Source of the DNA: Bifidobacterium tibiigranuli
GTDB taxonomy: Bacteria > Actinomycetota > Actinomycetes > Actinomycetales > Bifidobacteriaceae
Direction: 5' to 3'
Length of the DNA stretch: 64,000 nt
NCBI RefSeq assembly: GCF_009371885.1
Contig: NZ_QLZA01000002.1
Span: 62,001-126,000 of the forward strand
In this document: positions 52,458 through 61,655 of the stretch, piece by piece
Numbering within the stretch: the first letter of the stretch is position 1
How the letters are laid out: the number at the start of each line of letters is the position of its first letter
Program-made: the position numbers and the translations under genes
The notes under the pieces: model-generated
What the model saw: only the letters and a program-made list of their open reading frames with translations
Told to the model about the DNA's origin: nothing
Databases searched by the model: none

Positions 52458-53846
52458 TCACAACGCCGCAAACAACGCACCGACGGTCTGCACGATGAGC
52501 TGGATGTTTAGCCCGGTGAGCACCGCCACGACCACCCACGCGAGGATGGCGAGCCAGAGCGGGTTGGCATGCTTGCCCATGACCTTTTTGGACGAGGTGA
52601 GCCACACGAGCGGCACCATCGAAATCGGCAATGCCACGCATAGGAACACCTGCGAGTAAACGAGCAAGCTGTCGAGGGCAGATTCTTTGCCGCCGAAGAC
52701 GATGGCGCAGATGAGCACGGGGATGATCGAGATGACGCGCGTGACCAGCCGGCGCAGCCACAGCGGAATGTGCATGCGGATGAAGCCCTCCATCACGATC
52801 TGCCCGGTCAGCGTGCCGGTGATGGTGGAGTTCTGTCCGGATGCCAGCAATGCGACGGCGAACAGCGTGCTCAGGGCACCGCTGGCGACGGGGCCGGCCA
52901 GGGACGAGTCGCCCAGCGCGTTGTACAGCGAGGTGAAAGTGTCGAGCCCATCGCCGTGGCCATAGAACATCGCCGCGCCGAGCACGAGCAGCAGGCAGTT
53001 GACCACGAAGGCCACGCTGAGCTGGATGTTGGAGTCCCATGCGGCGAAACGCACAGCGTGGTCGACCTGCGCTTCGTCGCTGCGGTCCACCTTGCGGGTC
53101 TGCACGATCGAAGAGTGCAAGTACAGGTTGTGCGGCATCACGGTCGCGCCGACGATGCCGAGCGCCATTGTGAGCTGCGAGGGCTTCAGGATCGCGGGGG
53201 TGGGCAGGAAGCCGGCGAACATGGCGCCCATATCCGGTCTGGCGAGCGCCACTTCGTAGACGAACACGACTACGATGACCGCAATCAGCGCGGCGACGAT
53301 GGCCTCGATCTTGCGGAATCCGATTTTCGTAAGCAGCAGCAACAGCAGCACGTCGAGCACGGTAAGCGCCACGCCGACAGTCAGCGGAATGCCAAACAGC
53401 AGATTGAGCGCGATTGCGCCGCCGATCACCTCGGCGATGTCGGTAGCCATCACGGCTAGTTCGGTGCAAATCCACAGCGCGACTCCGAGCTTGCGCCCGG
53501 TATGCATGCGCGTGGCCTGCGCGAGATCAAGCCCAGTGACGATGCCGAGCTTGGCGCACATGTACTGCAGCATCATCGCGATGAGGCTGGAAATCAGAAT
53601 CACCGACATGAGCAAGTAGCCGAACTGCGCGCCGCCACCGATCGAAGTGATCCAGTTGCCCGGGTCCATATACCCTACGGCCACGAGCGCGCCGGGACCG
53701 GAGAAGGCCGCGAGATTCTTCCAGAAGCCCGAGGAACGGGAGGGGACGTGAATCGTCGAATTGATCTCCTCAAGAGACCGCCCGTTCGCGGTCGTCACCA
53801 GTGGGCGACGTGCGGAAGCGCCTGTCTCTCCTATATTTTTAATCAT
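52458..53846 (-). CDS. mntH: Nramp family manganese transporter
   Basis: Proton-coupled Mn(II) (and Fe(II)) importer, 462 residues and about 11 helices. [12 protein letters not shown] in helix 1 carries the metal-binding Asp and Asn of the DPGN motif, and [15 protein letters not shown] holds the helix 6 MPH motif. An N-terminal cytoplasmic part of about 45 residues precedes helix 1. It is monocistronic and divergent from the FtsX-like gene; the intervening region has a 12-bp tandem repeat. Confidence 0.95.
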   Translation of the reverse strand: MIKNIGETGASARRPLVTTANGRSLEEINSTIHVPSRSSGFWKNLAAFSGPGALVAVGYMDPGNWITSIGGGAQFGYLLMSVILISSLIAMMLQYMCAKLGIVTGLDLAQATRMHTGRKLGVALWICTELAVMATDIAEVIGGAIALNLLFGIPLTVGVALTVLDVLLLLLLTKIGFRKIEAIVAALIAVIVVVFVYEVALARPDMGAMFAGFLPTPAILKPSQLTMALGIVGATVMPHNLYLHSSIVQTRKVDRSDEAQVDHAVRFAAWDSNIQLSVAFVVNCLLLVLGAAMFYGHGDGLDTFTSLYNALGDSSLAGPVASGALSTLFAVALLASGQNSTITGTLTGQIVMEGFIRMHIPLWLRRLVTRVISIIPVLICAIVFGGKESALDSLLVYSQVFLCVALPISMVPLVWLTSSKKVMGKHANPLWLAILAWVVVAVLTGLNIQLIVQTVGALFAAL

Positions 53847-54271
53847 GGGTATTGCTTTCTACCTTCGTTTCAATATTACTATATTCGAGGGGTCGAACTT
53901 TTATGTAACAACAATAAATACGGCGTGGCGAAACACGCAAGACCCGCTGCGCAATCCTCTACCCAATTCACTACGCAATCCCCTGAGTAATTCCCTGCGC
54001 AATTCTCTGCCCAATAATCGAAAAACCAAGCGAACCCACCGCCCAGCGCAAAGCCAAGTCCCTGTTTTCCAGCCCCCTTTCCGATTGCTCGCAGCGGACA
54101 ATCAGCATTGCGCAAGACAACGGTCACATAGCGTGCCCATAGTTAAGTGCGTACGAGATTCACGCGCGGCATGCGTCACGGCTTCGGGGCGTGCGTCGAC
54201 TACGCTGTAACCGAACGCTGTAACGCGGCTCGAAGGTCCTGCCGCAGGCCGCAAGAGAAGTGGAGAGCTGC
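53847..54271. other. Divergent region between mntH and the FtsX-like gene
   Basis: 425 bases. It begins AT-rich next to mntH (53850-53930, probably its promoter), then contains the six-copy 12-bp repeat at 53950-54021, then GC-rich sequence before the FtsX-like gene. No gene or terminator is evident. Confidence 0.5.
53950..54021. repeat. Six 12-bp tandem repeats
   Basis: Three 24-base units (53950-53973, 53974-53997, 53998-54021), each made of two 12-base parts. The consensus is close to CGCAATTCCCTG, with the first part starting CGCAAT and the second CCCAAT or AGTAAT. It lies about 100 bases upstream of mntH and 250 upstream of the FtsX-like gene. Confidence 0.75.
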
Positions 54272-55609
54272 ATGTTCGTTCTCAAGAACGCATGGTCCGC
54301 ATTGACGCATCATTTATGGCGCACCATATGCATCGTCGTCGTCGCGGCGCTGATCGTATCCGCCAGCCTGTTCGGGCTCGCGACGCGGCAGGCGAATGAC
54401 ACCGCGCATGGCACGGCATACAATTCGCAGCAGGTTTCGGCGGTCATCAGGCCCACCGCAGCCACGATGGCCACGCGCAACGGCGCGGACCCGTCCTGGA
54501 CCAAGCATTATCTGTCATGGAACGACTACACCACCTACGCCACGGCAGTGCAGACGGCGCAATTGCAGTTCACCTATTCGTTCACCGAATCGCTGCCGGT
54601 GCGCCAAAGCGCATCGTTCACTGCGATTCCGGGCTCCGCTAGGCCGGATTCGAACGCTACGGGCGGAGAGTTCACGCTGCGCAGCTTCTACACGAAGGAC
54701 GCTGCCGCAGCCAACGATCTGGGAACCTACAAGCTCATCGCGGGCAAGCAGCTCAACTACACCGGGCAGGACAAGACCGGCGTGCTGATCTCGCAGCAGG
54801 CGGCCATGCGCAACAAGCTCACGGTCGGCAGCGAGTTCAAGGTCGGCGACCCCTCGAATGCCTCGAAATCCTACACTTTCAAAGTGCTCGGCATCTACGC
54901 CTACACAGGCGACGCCCCCCAAGGCTACGGCTCGGACGCGAAGCTCGCGAAGGACAACCGCGAGAACGCAATCTACACCAGCTACTACGCCTTTGGCTCC
55001 AACGGCTTCGAGTCCACCACGGCCAAGAACTGGTCCGTGCCCGATCTCAACATCATGTTCCAGCTGAGCGGGGTTTCGGATTACAACAAATTCGTCAAAA
55101 TCGTCAAGGCCGCGAAGCTGCCGTCCACACACACGGTTTCGTCGCCTTCACTTGAGGCCTATCACGAGAAGATCGCCCCATTGGTTGCGCTGCATACGAA
55201 GACGGAGCTGCTGCTGGATATCGCATGGATCGCCGGCGCACTGCTGCTGCTCGCGCTTGCAGCGCTGACGATGCGCAACCGCCGTGGCGAGCTATCGACC
55301 GCGCTGATTGTTGGCGCAACGAAGCCACGCATCGGCTGGCAGCTCATGCTGGAACTGCTGCTGCCCACGCTGCTCGGACTTGCCATCGGCATGCTCGCCG
55401 GAGGCTTCGGCACCAAGCCGCTCGGGGCGGCGCTGCTGAGCGGTTCAGGCCTGAGCAATGGCACAATCGCCATGAACGCGGGAATCATTTGGAAGGTGCT
55501 CGGCCTCGGCCTGTGCGCGAGCCTGGGTCTGGGCATTATCGCCTCGCTGCGAGCGCTGCTGCTGCGTACCGATACCCTGTTCGAGCCGCGTGAGGAGGTG
55601 GCGCGATGA
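54272..55609 (+). CDS. FtsX-like (MacB-type) ABC permease
   Basis: A 445-residue membrane protein with the MacB topology: one helix near the start (TICIVVVAALIVSASLFGLA), a large extracytoplasmic domain (residues 40-310), then three helices (LLLDIAWIAGALLLLALAALT, LELLLPTLLGLAIGMLAGGF, ILGLGLCASLGLGIIASL-type). LIVGATKPRIGWQLMLE is the coupling region of FtsX permeases. Such proteins usually transmit ATPase work across the membrane rather than transport. GGAGA lies upstream of the ATG at 54272. The stop overlaps the start of the next gene, a degenerate ABC ATPase, by four bases. Confidence 0.88.
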   Translation: MFVLKNAWSALTHHLWRTICIVVVAALIVSASLFGLATRQANDTAHGTAYNSQQVSAVIRPTAATMATRNGADPSWTKHYLSWNDYTTYATAVQTAQLQFTYSFTESLPVRQSASFTAIPGSARPDSNATGGEFTLRSFYTKDAAAANDLGTYKLIAGKQLNYTGQDKTGVLISQQAAMRNKLTVGSEFKVGDPSNASKSYTFKVLGIYAYTGDAPQGYGSDAKLAKDNRENAIYTSYYAFGSNGFESTTAKNWSVPDLNIMFQLSGVSDYNKFVKIVKAAKLPSTHTVSSPSLEAYHEKIAPLVALHTKTELLLDIAWIAGALLLLALAALTMRNRRGELSTALIVGATKPRIGWQLMLELLLPTLLGLAIGMLAGGFGTKPLGAALLSGSGLSNGTIAMNAGIIWKVLGLGLCASLGLGIIASLRALLLRTDTLFEPREEVAR

Positions 55610-56997
55610 GCGAAAAGCAGCCTGAGAACGCAACGGAGGCGACCGGTCGCGAGAATCCGGAAGCCGTAAACGACACCACCGAAAGGGATATGGACATGAG
55701 CGACGACAACGAGACACGCGAGCTGCCCGATGAATCCGCATCTTCCTCGGATGGCGAGTCTGAAACCGCAGCGGAAGGCCGAACCGTGCAGTTCAGCGTC
55801 GTCTTCGATGACGATGAGGACGGGGATTTCGCGGTCATATCGGGCGATGGCGGACTCTCCGGTGATAACAATAACGATGACAACGACGATGCGGAAAGCG
55901 GGATTGGGGCTGATTCCGGTGCCGCTGCCAAGGCCGATCAGCCCGCCGATGATGTCAATTCGTCCGATGCGCAAGACTCAGATGCTCAGCATTCGGCCGC
56001 GCAAAACGCCAACAATCATTCCGCCGAGGCAGTCGCCAAGCAAGACGAATCGGACGACTCGCACGACGCACAAGCCGTGGGCGCAGACGCCATCAGCACA
56101 GACTCCGCAGACGACGAAGCATCCGAAAACGCCGCAGGCGATGTCGCAGCATTGAACGCCGCCCATGTCAAAGCGACGCTCGGACTCACCCAGTCGCAGG
56201 CCAATCCCCTTTTCGCAGCCGCGACGACGCAGGACGCGGCCGACTCCACGTCCGACTCCGCAGTAGCCCCCACGGAACGCATCGCTTCGCGGCTTGACAG
56301 GGAGATCGTCTCTCGGCGCGATGACGCCATGCTGCTCAAGTCCTACCCGAACTTCGCGCTGGACCATCTCACCGTAACCAACCGCAAATCGGGGCGCAGC
56401 GTGCTTGATGACGTGGATATGGCGTTCCACGCGGGCAAGCTGTACGCCGTATTCGTCGACGACGAGGAGCAGCGCACGGCGCTCATGTCCGTTATGGGCG
56501 GCTTCACCCGGGCGAGCAGCGGGCAGGTGCTGCTGAAAAGCGCGAATATCAATGAGCTGGAAATCGGCGAGATTCGCGGCCACCGCATCGGCATGATTCC
56601 GCAGCGTTTCGCGTTGCGCGAGGACCTCGACGGCGTGGCGAATCTGGTGTATGCGATGGACGCCTCCGGGCGCACGTTCCTGAAGCCCAAGCCACAGGTC
56701 GCGCGCGATCTGCTCAGCCGGGTCGGTTGCGAGGACATCCACGCCGGCGTCCCCGTGCGCGAGCTGCCCGCAGTCGATCAGCGGCGCATGGCGATCGCCC
56801 GGGCGATTAGCTGCGAAGCATCGGTCATCATCATCGACGGCCCTACTCTGGGGCTGGACGATGCCCAATCGCAGGAGATACTGTCCCTGCTGACCACGGT
56901 CTCGCGCAGCCGCGACACGCGGCGCAGCGTCATCATGCTCACCTCATCTGACGTCGATTGCGACGCGGCCGACACCGTGTACGACGTGGATGAGTGA
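55606..56997 (+). CDS. Degenerate ABC ATP-binding-like protein with acidic N-terminal extension
   Basis: 463 residues. The first 230 are an Asp/Glu/Ser/Ala-rich, probably disordered extension. Residues 245-460 follow the LolD/MacB ATPase fold (FALDHLTVTNRKSGRSVLDDVDMAFHAGKLYAV). The key motifs are lost: the Walker A position reads VFVDDEEQRTA (282-292, no GKS/T), the signature is ELPAVDQRR (386-394) instead of LSGGQQQR, Walker B ends IIIDGP (Gly412 in place of the catalytic Glu), and the switch His is replaced (TSSDV). The Q-loop Gln (IPQRF) remains. It is coupled to the FtsX-like gene through ATGA with GGAGG upstream. It probably binds the permease but cannot hydrolyse ATP. Confidence 0.85.
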   Translation: MSEKQPENATEATGRENPEAVNDTTERDMDMSDDNETRELPDESASSSDGESETAAEGRTVQFSVVFDDDEDGDFAVISGDGGLSGDNNNDDNDDAESGIGADSGAAAKADQPADDVNSSDAQDSDAQHSAAQNANNHSAEAVAKQDESDDSHDAQAVGADAISTDSADDEASENAAGDVAALNAAHVKATLGLTQSQANPLFAAATTQDAADSTSDSAVAPTERIASRLDREIVSRRDDAMLLKSYPNFALDHLTVTNRKSGRSVLDDVDMAFHAGKLYAVFVDDEEQRTALMSVMGGFTRASSGQVLLKSANINELEIGEIRGHRIGMIPQRFALREDLDGVANLVYAMDASGRTFLKPKPQVARDLLSRVGCEDIHAGVPVRELPAVDQRRMAIARAISCEASVIIIDGPTLGLDDAQSQEILSLLTTVSRSRDTRRSVIMLTSSDVDCDAADTVYDVDE

Positions 56998-57002
56998 TTG
57001 TC

Positions 57003-57173
57003 GGCTCACACTTTTTGAGGACGACCAAAAAAAGTGTGAGCCAAATGAACACAAGCCATGTTATGTTTTATCGGCAAGAATAGCGCAATTTCAACGTTTC
57101 TTGCTATAAAAAATCGAACATAGTTTGTGCGTTTGGCTCACACTTTTTCTGGTAAGCGCAAAAAGTGTGAGCC
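57003..57173. repeat. 171-bp composite palindrome with two identical hairpins
   Basis: Two hairpins share the same 14-base arms (57003-57016 with 57029-57042; 57135-57148 with 57160-57173). Between them a third hairpin forms from 57066-57080 and 57098-57111. Because the outer arms are identical, the whole block can also fold end to end. It fills the gap between the convergent ATPase-like and HD genes. It may be a double terminator or a small non-autonomous element. Confidence 0.75.
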
Positions 57174-57175
57174 TG

Positions 57176-57958
57176 TTACTGCACGAGACGCATCTCGAAG
57201 CGCTTCGCCAGTGCCGGAATATCAGGCGTGCCATATTTGGCCACGAGATCGAGCCATTGGCGCTTATTGGCCTCGCCATATCGGCCCGCCTTCGCGGCGT
57301 AAGCCTCGGCCGTGAGAAACTTCGGCGGAATCGACTTGCTGTGGTATTTGTCGGCCACCATGACGACCTCCTGCTCAAGGGTCATCGGCACGTAGTCCCC
57401 ATCCGGCAGCGGCAAGTGCTGCGCCTTCACCTGCTCGCTGGTCAGCCCTACTCCGGTATGGTTCCGGGCGAATTGCGCCACCGATTCGTCCACGCCTTGT
57501 TCGAGCAGATACTCATAGCCCAGCAGCCCATGCAGGATGTAGCGCGGCCCGTCGAAGCTCAACGCGCCCCCGTCCGAGCCGTCGTCCTTAAGGACCTTGT
57601 AGGTGCCGATATCGTGCAGCATCGCCCCGAGGACCGCAAGCTTCTCATCCAGCAAGTACGGCGGCACCTTGCCTCCGCTTACCCCATCGGTCGGCGGAAC
57701 GGCGGGTGCAGCAAGGGACAAGCTGCTCGTGGCGAGGCAGTCCGCTGATGACGCGGGTTGCCTCCCGCCCAGCTCAGCAGCGCCTGCGGGCAGCGTGCAA
57801 CGCCGCACGAACAGCGCGTTCTGCCGGTGCACCAGCTGGCGGGTGATGGTCGCGATGATGACGCAATGCGTGTGGATGAGGTCGTAGGCCGCCTGCGAGG
57901 GCGCAATCGTCCGATGCAGCTCGTCGGCCTGTGCAAGCGTAGGAATGATTCCGGTCAT
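57176..57958 (-). CDS. HD domain phosphohydrolase
   Basis: A metal-dependent phosphohydrolase, 260 residues. THCVIIATITRQLV provides the first His, AVLGAMLHDIGTYKVL the HD pair, YILHGLLGYEYL and ARNHTGVG the later His residues, in the order seen in nucleotide-acting HD proteins. EQEVVMVADKYHSKSIPPKFLTAEAYAAK is the conserved end. An unusual Ala/Gly/Pro/Arg-rich insert of about 50 residues lies between the first His and the HD motif. The substrate is unknown. The start ATG is at 57958, 31 bases from the stop of the amidotransferase gene. Confidence 0.87.
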   Translation of the reverse strand: MTGIIPTLAQADELHRTIAPSQAAYDLIHTHCVIIATITRQLVHRQNALFVRRCTLPAGAAELGGRQPASSADCLATSSLSLAAPAVPPTDGVSGGKVPPYLLDEKLAVLGAMLHDIGTYKVLKDDGSDGGALSFDGPRYILHGLLGYEYLLEQGVDESVAQFARNHTGVGLTSEQVKAQHLPLPDGDYVPMTLEQEVVMVADKYHSKSIPPKFLTAEAYAAKAGRYGEANKRQWLDLVAKYGTPDIPALAKRFEMRLVQ

Positions 57959-57989
57959 ACGACCATTGTAGGGAGTCGGTCCGAATGAC

Positions 57990-58859
57990 TTAGATGGAGC
58001 GCAGCCTGAACTGGCCGGTGCGATTCGAGGCGATGAGCATCTCGTTGTTCTTCAGCGCGGTCCAGCCGTCGGCCTCATCCTGCTTGAAGCCCGAACTGGC
58101 CGCCACGACGCCCGCAGGCTCGCCGTTCTCGTCGTTCAGGGCGCGGTAGCGTAAGGTTCGGTAATCATAGACCTTGCCGCCACGACCGTAGCGGTTGTAA
58201 ATCTCCACGACGCGCGACGCAGTTTCCTCGTGCCCTGCGGCGCACAGCACGATCAGCTGGTCCTCGCTCTGCAGCATGCAGTTGTAGCTCGACTTCGGGT
58301 AGCGCTGGCGCAGTTCGCGCACCGCCTGCGCCACGGCCTCGTCCAACGCGAATCCGAAGCCGATGTATTCCAGAATCACCGCGAAGAACATGGCCGAATC
58401 GCTGCGGCCACCCGTCGAAAGGAATATTTTCTCGTCAACCGGATAGTCGTGGCTGGCAATAATATTGCGGCCCTGCTCGTCCGAGATGTCGCCATTGTGG
58501 ATGAAGCTCAGCCCGTTGGCGAAGAAGGGCTGCTGGTTTTCAAGGATCAGCGGCAGATTCGAGCTGGCCAGCCGCAAATGCCACAAGGCCCCGCGCGCAG
58601 GCTCTTCGGCGAGTTCGCCGAACACCGGATCGAATTCGGCGGCGAGCGTGGAGCGATACAGCCTCGTCCCGGTTTCCGGGCTGGGAGCGCCGCCATCGGG
58701 CACATACGGCGGTTCCACCGGCTCGGACAGCAGCGAAGCGCCCCAGCCGTCGTTGTGGATCTCGCTCAGGGCCCGGTAATCGGCCACCGCCTGCGATCCC
58801 AGGATGGCGTGAAGGCTTAGGTCGAAGCCCGCGGTCGCATATCCCAGTAATCTGCACAT
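57990..58859 (-). CDS. Class II glutamine amidotransferase (YafJ-like)
   Basis: An N-terminal-nucleophile hydrolase that would release ammonia from glutamine. From the ATG at 58859 the product begins MCRLLGYATAGF, so Cys2 becomes the catalytic residue after Met removal. HNDGWGASLL, LWHLRLASSNLPLILENQQPF and FIHNGDISD are the classic amidotransferase segments. At 289 residues it has no attached synthase domain, so its acceptor is unknown. Starts upstream of 58859 would bury the Cys and are rejected. Confidence 0.92.
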   Translation of the reverse strand: MCRLLGYATAGFDLSLHAILGSQAVADYRALSEIHNDGWGASLLSEPVEPPYVPDGGAPSPETGTRLYRSTLAAEFDPVFGELAEEPARGALWHLRLASSNLPLILENQQPFFANGLSFIHNGDISDEQGRNIIASHDYPVDEKIFLSTGGRSDSAMFFAVILEYIGFGFALDEAVAQAVRELRQRYPKSSYNCMLQSEDQLIVLCAAGHEETASRVVEIYNRYGRGGKVYDYRTLRYRALNDENGEPAGVVAASSGFKQDEADGWTALKNNEMLIASNRTGQFRLRSI

Positions 58860-58985
58860 AACAGCCCACTGTAACGCATGTTTGCCACCCCGCACGCGGT
58901 AGGGTCATAAGCGATTCCTATAACGGGCGTTTAGCGGGCATTGAACGGCAAGCGCACAGCAGGCGTTCAGACCCGCTCAAACCGT

Positions 58986-61655
58986 TCAGGCCTTGCCGTC
59001 GGTCTCGCCTCTGCGATTCTTTGGAGCGGCTGCGGCAGACTTCTCAGCGGATTGTTCGGCGGCCGTTTTGCCAGGCTTCTTGGCAGTCTTGTCCGCATTA
59101 TGAGGACTGCTCGTTTTCCCCGTGCCGGAGGCAGCAGACGCTTCGGTGTGCTTCTCAACAGCCTTTTCGACAGCAGCCTTCTCAGCAGCAGCCTTCTCAG
59201 CAGCCGGCTTCTCGGCAGCGAGTTTGGCAAGACCTGCAGAAACGCCAGGATTAGCCGACGAATCAGCAATCTTGACCTCAATCTTGCCGCCAGCACCAAC
59301 CACAGAGCCAGCACCGGCACCAGACCCACGACGGGCATCATTCGCCTTCACGGTCTCGCGGCGCAGGCGCGGCGGCCGGCGCGTGGTGACGAACAGCGGC
59401 TGCACTTCGATCTGCGGATTGTAGGGTGCCAGGCCGAACCACTTGATCGGCGAACCGACCAGATGGCGAATCGCATACTTCATGCGCAGCGACAGCGCCT
59501 CGCGCGTTGAAATATTCGATTCAGGCATCAGCGCCTTGTGCACCAGCACATAGCGAATCGTGCCGATATCCGGGTCGGCATCGATCTTGGGGTACGCCGA
59601 CTTCTGCTGCGGCAGCTCGCCGGTGCGCGAAAGATCGTGCATCACCTGATGAATGTAGGCCGGAATCGACTGGGAGACCTTGAATCCGATGCGGATGCGT
59701 ACACGATATATATAGTTCGTTCCGAAATTCTCCACCGAATACTCGCGGGTGAACGGCTGATCGGTAGTCTCCACCGAAATGGCCCACCAGGCGCGGGCGC
59801 GCTTGGGATGGTCGGCGAAAATGGAGAAGAAGATGTCAGTGTCCAGCCGCTTCATCTCGGTGTCCGACGTCAGATACACGATGTTGTCGGAATAATACGG
59901 GATGCGGAAGTCGCCGTGCAGCTTGTCGAGCGCGGGCAGGAAGTCGGTGGGCCGCATGTGGCGGCGCTGCAAGCGCTCGATTTTGGTGCCGTCATTCCAC
60001 GTGACCATGATGAGCAGAATCAGCATGGTGAGCAGCATCGTGAACCAGCCGCCGTGCAAAAACTTTGCAGCCGATGAAACGAAAAACATCGTCTCGACGG
60101 CAATGAACAACACGCAGAATGCGATGGAGAATAGGTGATGGTGGTGATGATGCAAATAAACCGATAGCAAAATCGTGGAATTGATCATCGTAACGGTAAG
60201 CGCCAAACCGTATGCGGCAGAGATGTGTTCGGAATCACGGAACAGCATGAGCACGCTGAGAACAGCCACGCATAATACTGTATTGACGACAGGAATGTAG
60301 AGCTGGCCGCGCGTACGTGATGGGTAGCGCACCTGCAGATGCGGCATCCAATTGATGCCCGTGGCCTCGGAAACTATGGTGAACGCGCCGGAGATCAAAG
60401 CCTGCGAGGCGATGATGCCGGCAGCGACGGAGAGCGTCACCGCGACATAGCGCACATCAGGATTGAGCATATCGAAGAAGGGGTTAAGCCCCTCGACATT
60501 GGCGTAGGCTGCATTGTGCTGGTTGCGCAGCATCCATGCGCCTTGGCCGAAGTAATTCAGCACCAGCGCGACCTTGATGAATGGCCAGGTGAAGTAGATG
60601 TTGCCGCGTCCGACGTGGCCCATATCGGAATACAGCGCCTCGGCACCGGTGGTCGAGAGGAACACCGTGCCCATAAGCGCGATGCCGGCCAGGTTGTGCG
60701 AACTGAAGAGGAATCTGACGCCATAGACCGGGTTCAGGGCTGCAAATACGCTCCAGTCGTTGCTCAGACTCACCATGCCGACGATGGCGAGGAAGGTGAA
60801 CCAAGTGAGCATGACGACGCCGAAGATCTTGCCGATGCTTTCGGTGCCGCGCGATTGCACGGCGAAAAGCGCGACGATGATCACCGCTGTTATGGTCAGC
60901 GCCAGATTCGGATTCATGCTGAACACCGGCGCAAACGCCGGAATCGTCTTCAGGCCTTCGACTGCCGACGAGATCGAGACCGCCGGGGTGAGCACCGAAT
61001 CTGCGAGGAAGGCCGCGCCGCCGAGCATGGCCGGAATCGTAAGCCACGCACCGTATTTGCGAATCAGCGAGTACAGCGCGAAGATGCCGCCCTCGCCATT
61101 GTTGTCAACGCGCAAGGCGATGAGCACATATTTGACCGTGGTAATCAGCGTGATCGACCAGAACACCAGCGACAGCATGCCGAGCACCGCACTGCGGTCG
61201 ACATTGCCCAGCCCGCCCTGACCGGAGATAAAGGTCTGCGCGGTGTACAGGGGCGAGGTGCCGATGTCGCCATAGACCACGCCGAGCGCAATGATGGACA
61301 TGCCAAGGGAGACCTTGTCGGGGCTGTGCTGCACCTTGATCCACCAGCGAGCCAGCGGGCCCTTGTCGGCCATAAGCGCGAGCCGCTGCTCCTCCTGGCG
61401 CTGGGTCTGCTCCTGCTTGGCGATCTCCTCGCGCTCCTCTTTGGTGAGCGTGCGGCGCGAGACCTTCGGCGCATTCGTGAAGGTGTCGGCTTTCAGCAGG
61501 GTGCTATCCGCCTGGGGAGGCGCGGGTTTTCTGCCGATTCTGCCAGTCGGTTTGCGCTGCTCCTGCGGCTCCTGATGCCCCTGCTTAGCCTGTTTATGGC
61601 GTTGGTCGTTGCTCTGCGACCGCTCCGACGCCCTGTTCCGACGCGACTGCACCAT
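58986..61655 (-). CDS. kup: KUP potassium uptake protein with long terminal extensions
   Basis: Proton-coupled K+ importer, 889 residues and 12 helices. LGVVYGDIGTSPLYTAQTF is the diagnostic first helix, and RVDNNGEGGIFALYSLIRKYG the next motif. A basic/Gln-rich N-terminus of about 110 residues precedes it. After the membrane part come a conserved soluble domain and a 110-residue Ala/Lys/Glu-rich tail (LAKLAAEKPAAEKAAAEKAAVEKA) that is not part of the family. Typical Kup proteins have 620-680 residues. It is monocistronic; a 468-base region lies upstream. Confidence 0.95.
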   Translation of the reverse strand: MVQSRRNRASERSQSNDQRHKQAKQGHQEPQEQRKPTGRIGRKPAPPQADSTLLKADTFTNAPKVSRRTLTKEEREEIAKQEQTQRQEEQRLALMADKGPLARWWIKVQHSPDKVSLGMSIIALGVVYGDIGTSPLYTAQTFISGQGGLGNVDRSAVLGMLSLVFWSITLITTVKYVLIALRVDNNGEGGIFALYSLIRKYGAWLTIPAMLGGAAFLADSVLTPAVSISSAVEGLKTIPAFAPVFSMNPNLALTITAVIIVALFAVQSRGTESIGKIFGVVMLTWFTFLAIVGMVSLSNDWSVFAALNPVYGVRFLFSSHNLAGIALMGTVFLSTTGAEALYSDMGHVGRGNIYFTWPFIKVALVLNYFGQGAWMLRNQHNAAYANVEGLNPFFDMLNPDVRYVAVTLSVAAGIIASQALISGAFTIVSEATGINWMPHLQVRYPSRTRGQLYIPVVNTVLCVAVLSVLMLFRDSEHISAAYGLALTVTMINSTILLSVYLHHHHHHLFSIAFCVLFIAVETMFFVSSAAKFLHGGWFTMLLTMLILLIMVTWNDGTKIERLQRRHMRPTDFLPALDKLHGDFRIPYYSDNIVYLTSDTEMKRLDTDIFFSIFADHPKRARAWWAISVETTDQPFTREYSVENFGTNYIYRVRIRIGFKVSQSIPAYIHQVMHDLSRTGELPQQKSAYPKIDADPDIGTIRYVLVHKALMPESNISTREALSLRMKYAIRHLVGSPIKWFGLAPYNPQIEVQPLFVTTRRPPRLRRETVKANDARRGSGAGAGSVVGAGGKIEVKIADSSANPGVSAGLAKLAAEKPAAEKAAAEKAAVEKAVEKHTEASAASGTGKTSSPHNADKTAKKPGKTAAEQSAEKSAAAAPKNRRGETDGKA

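Noticed and set aside
52429..53475. A 348-codon minus-strand frame within mntH
   Set aside because: It is out of frame with the canonical MntH (DPGN and MPH motifs) and has only Arg/Ala/His-rich low complexity.
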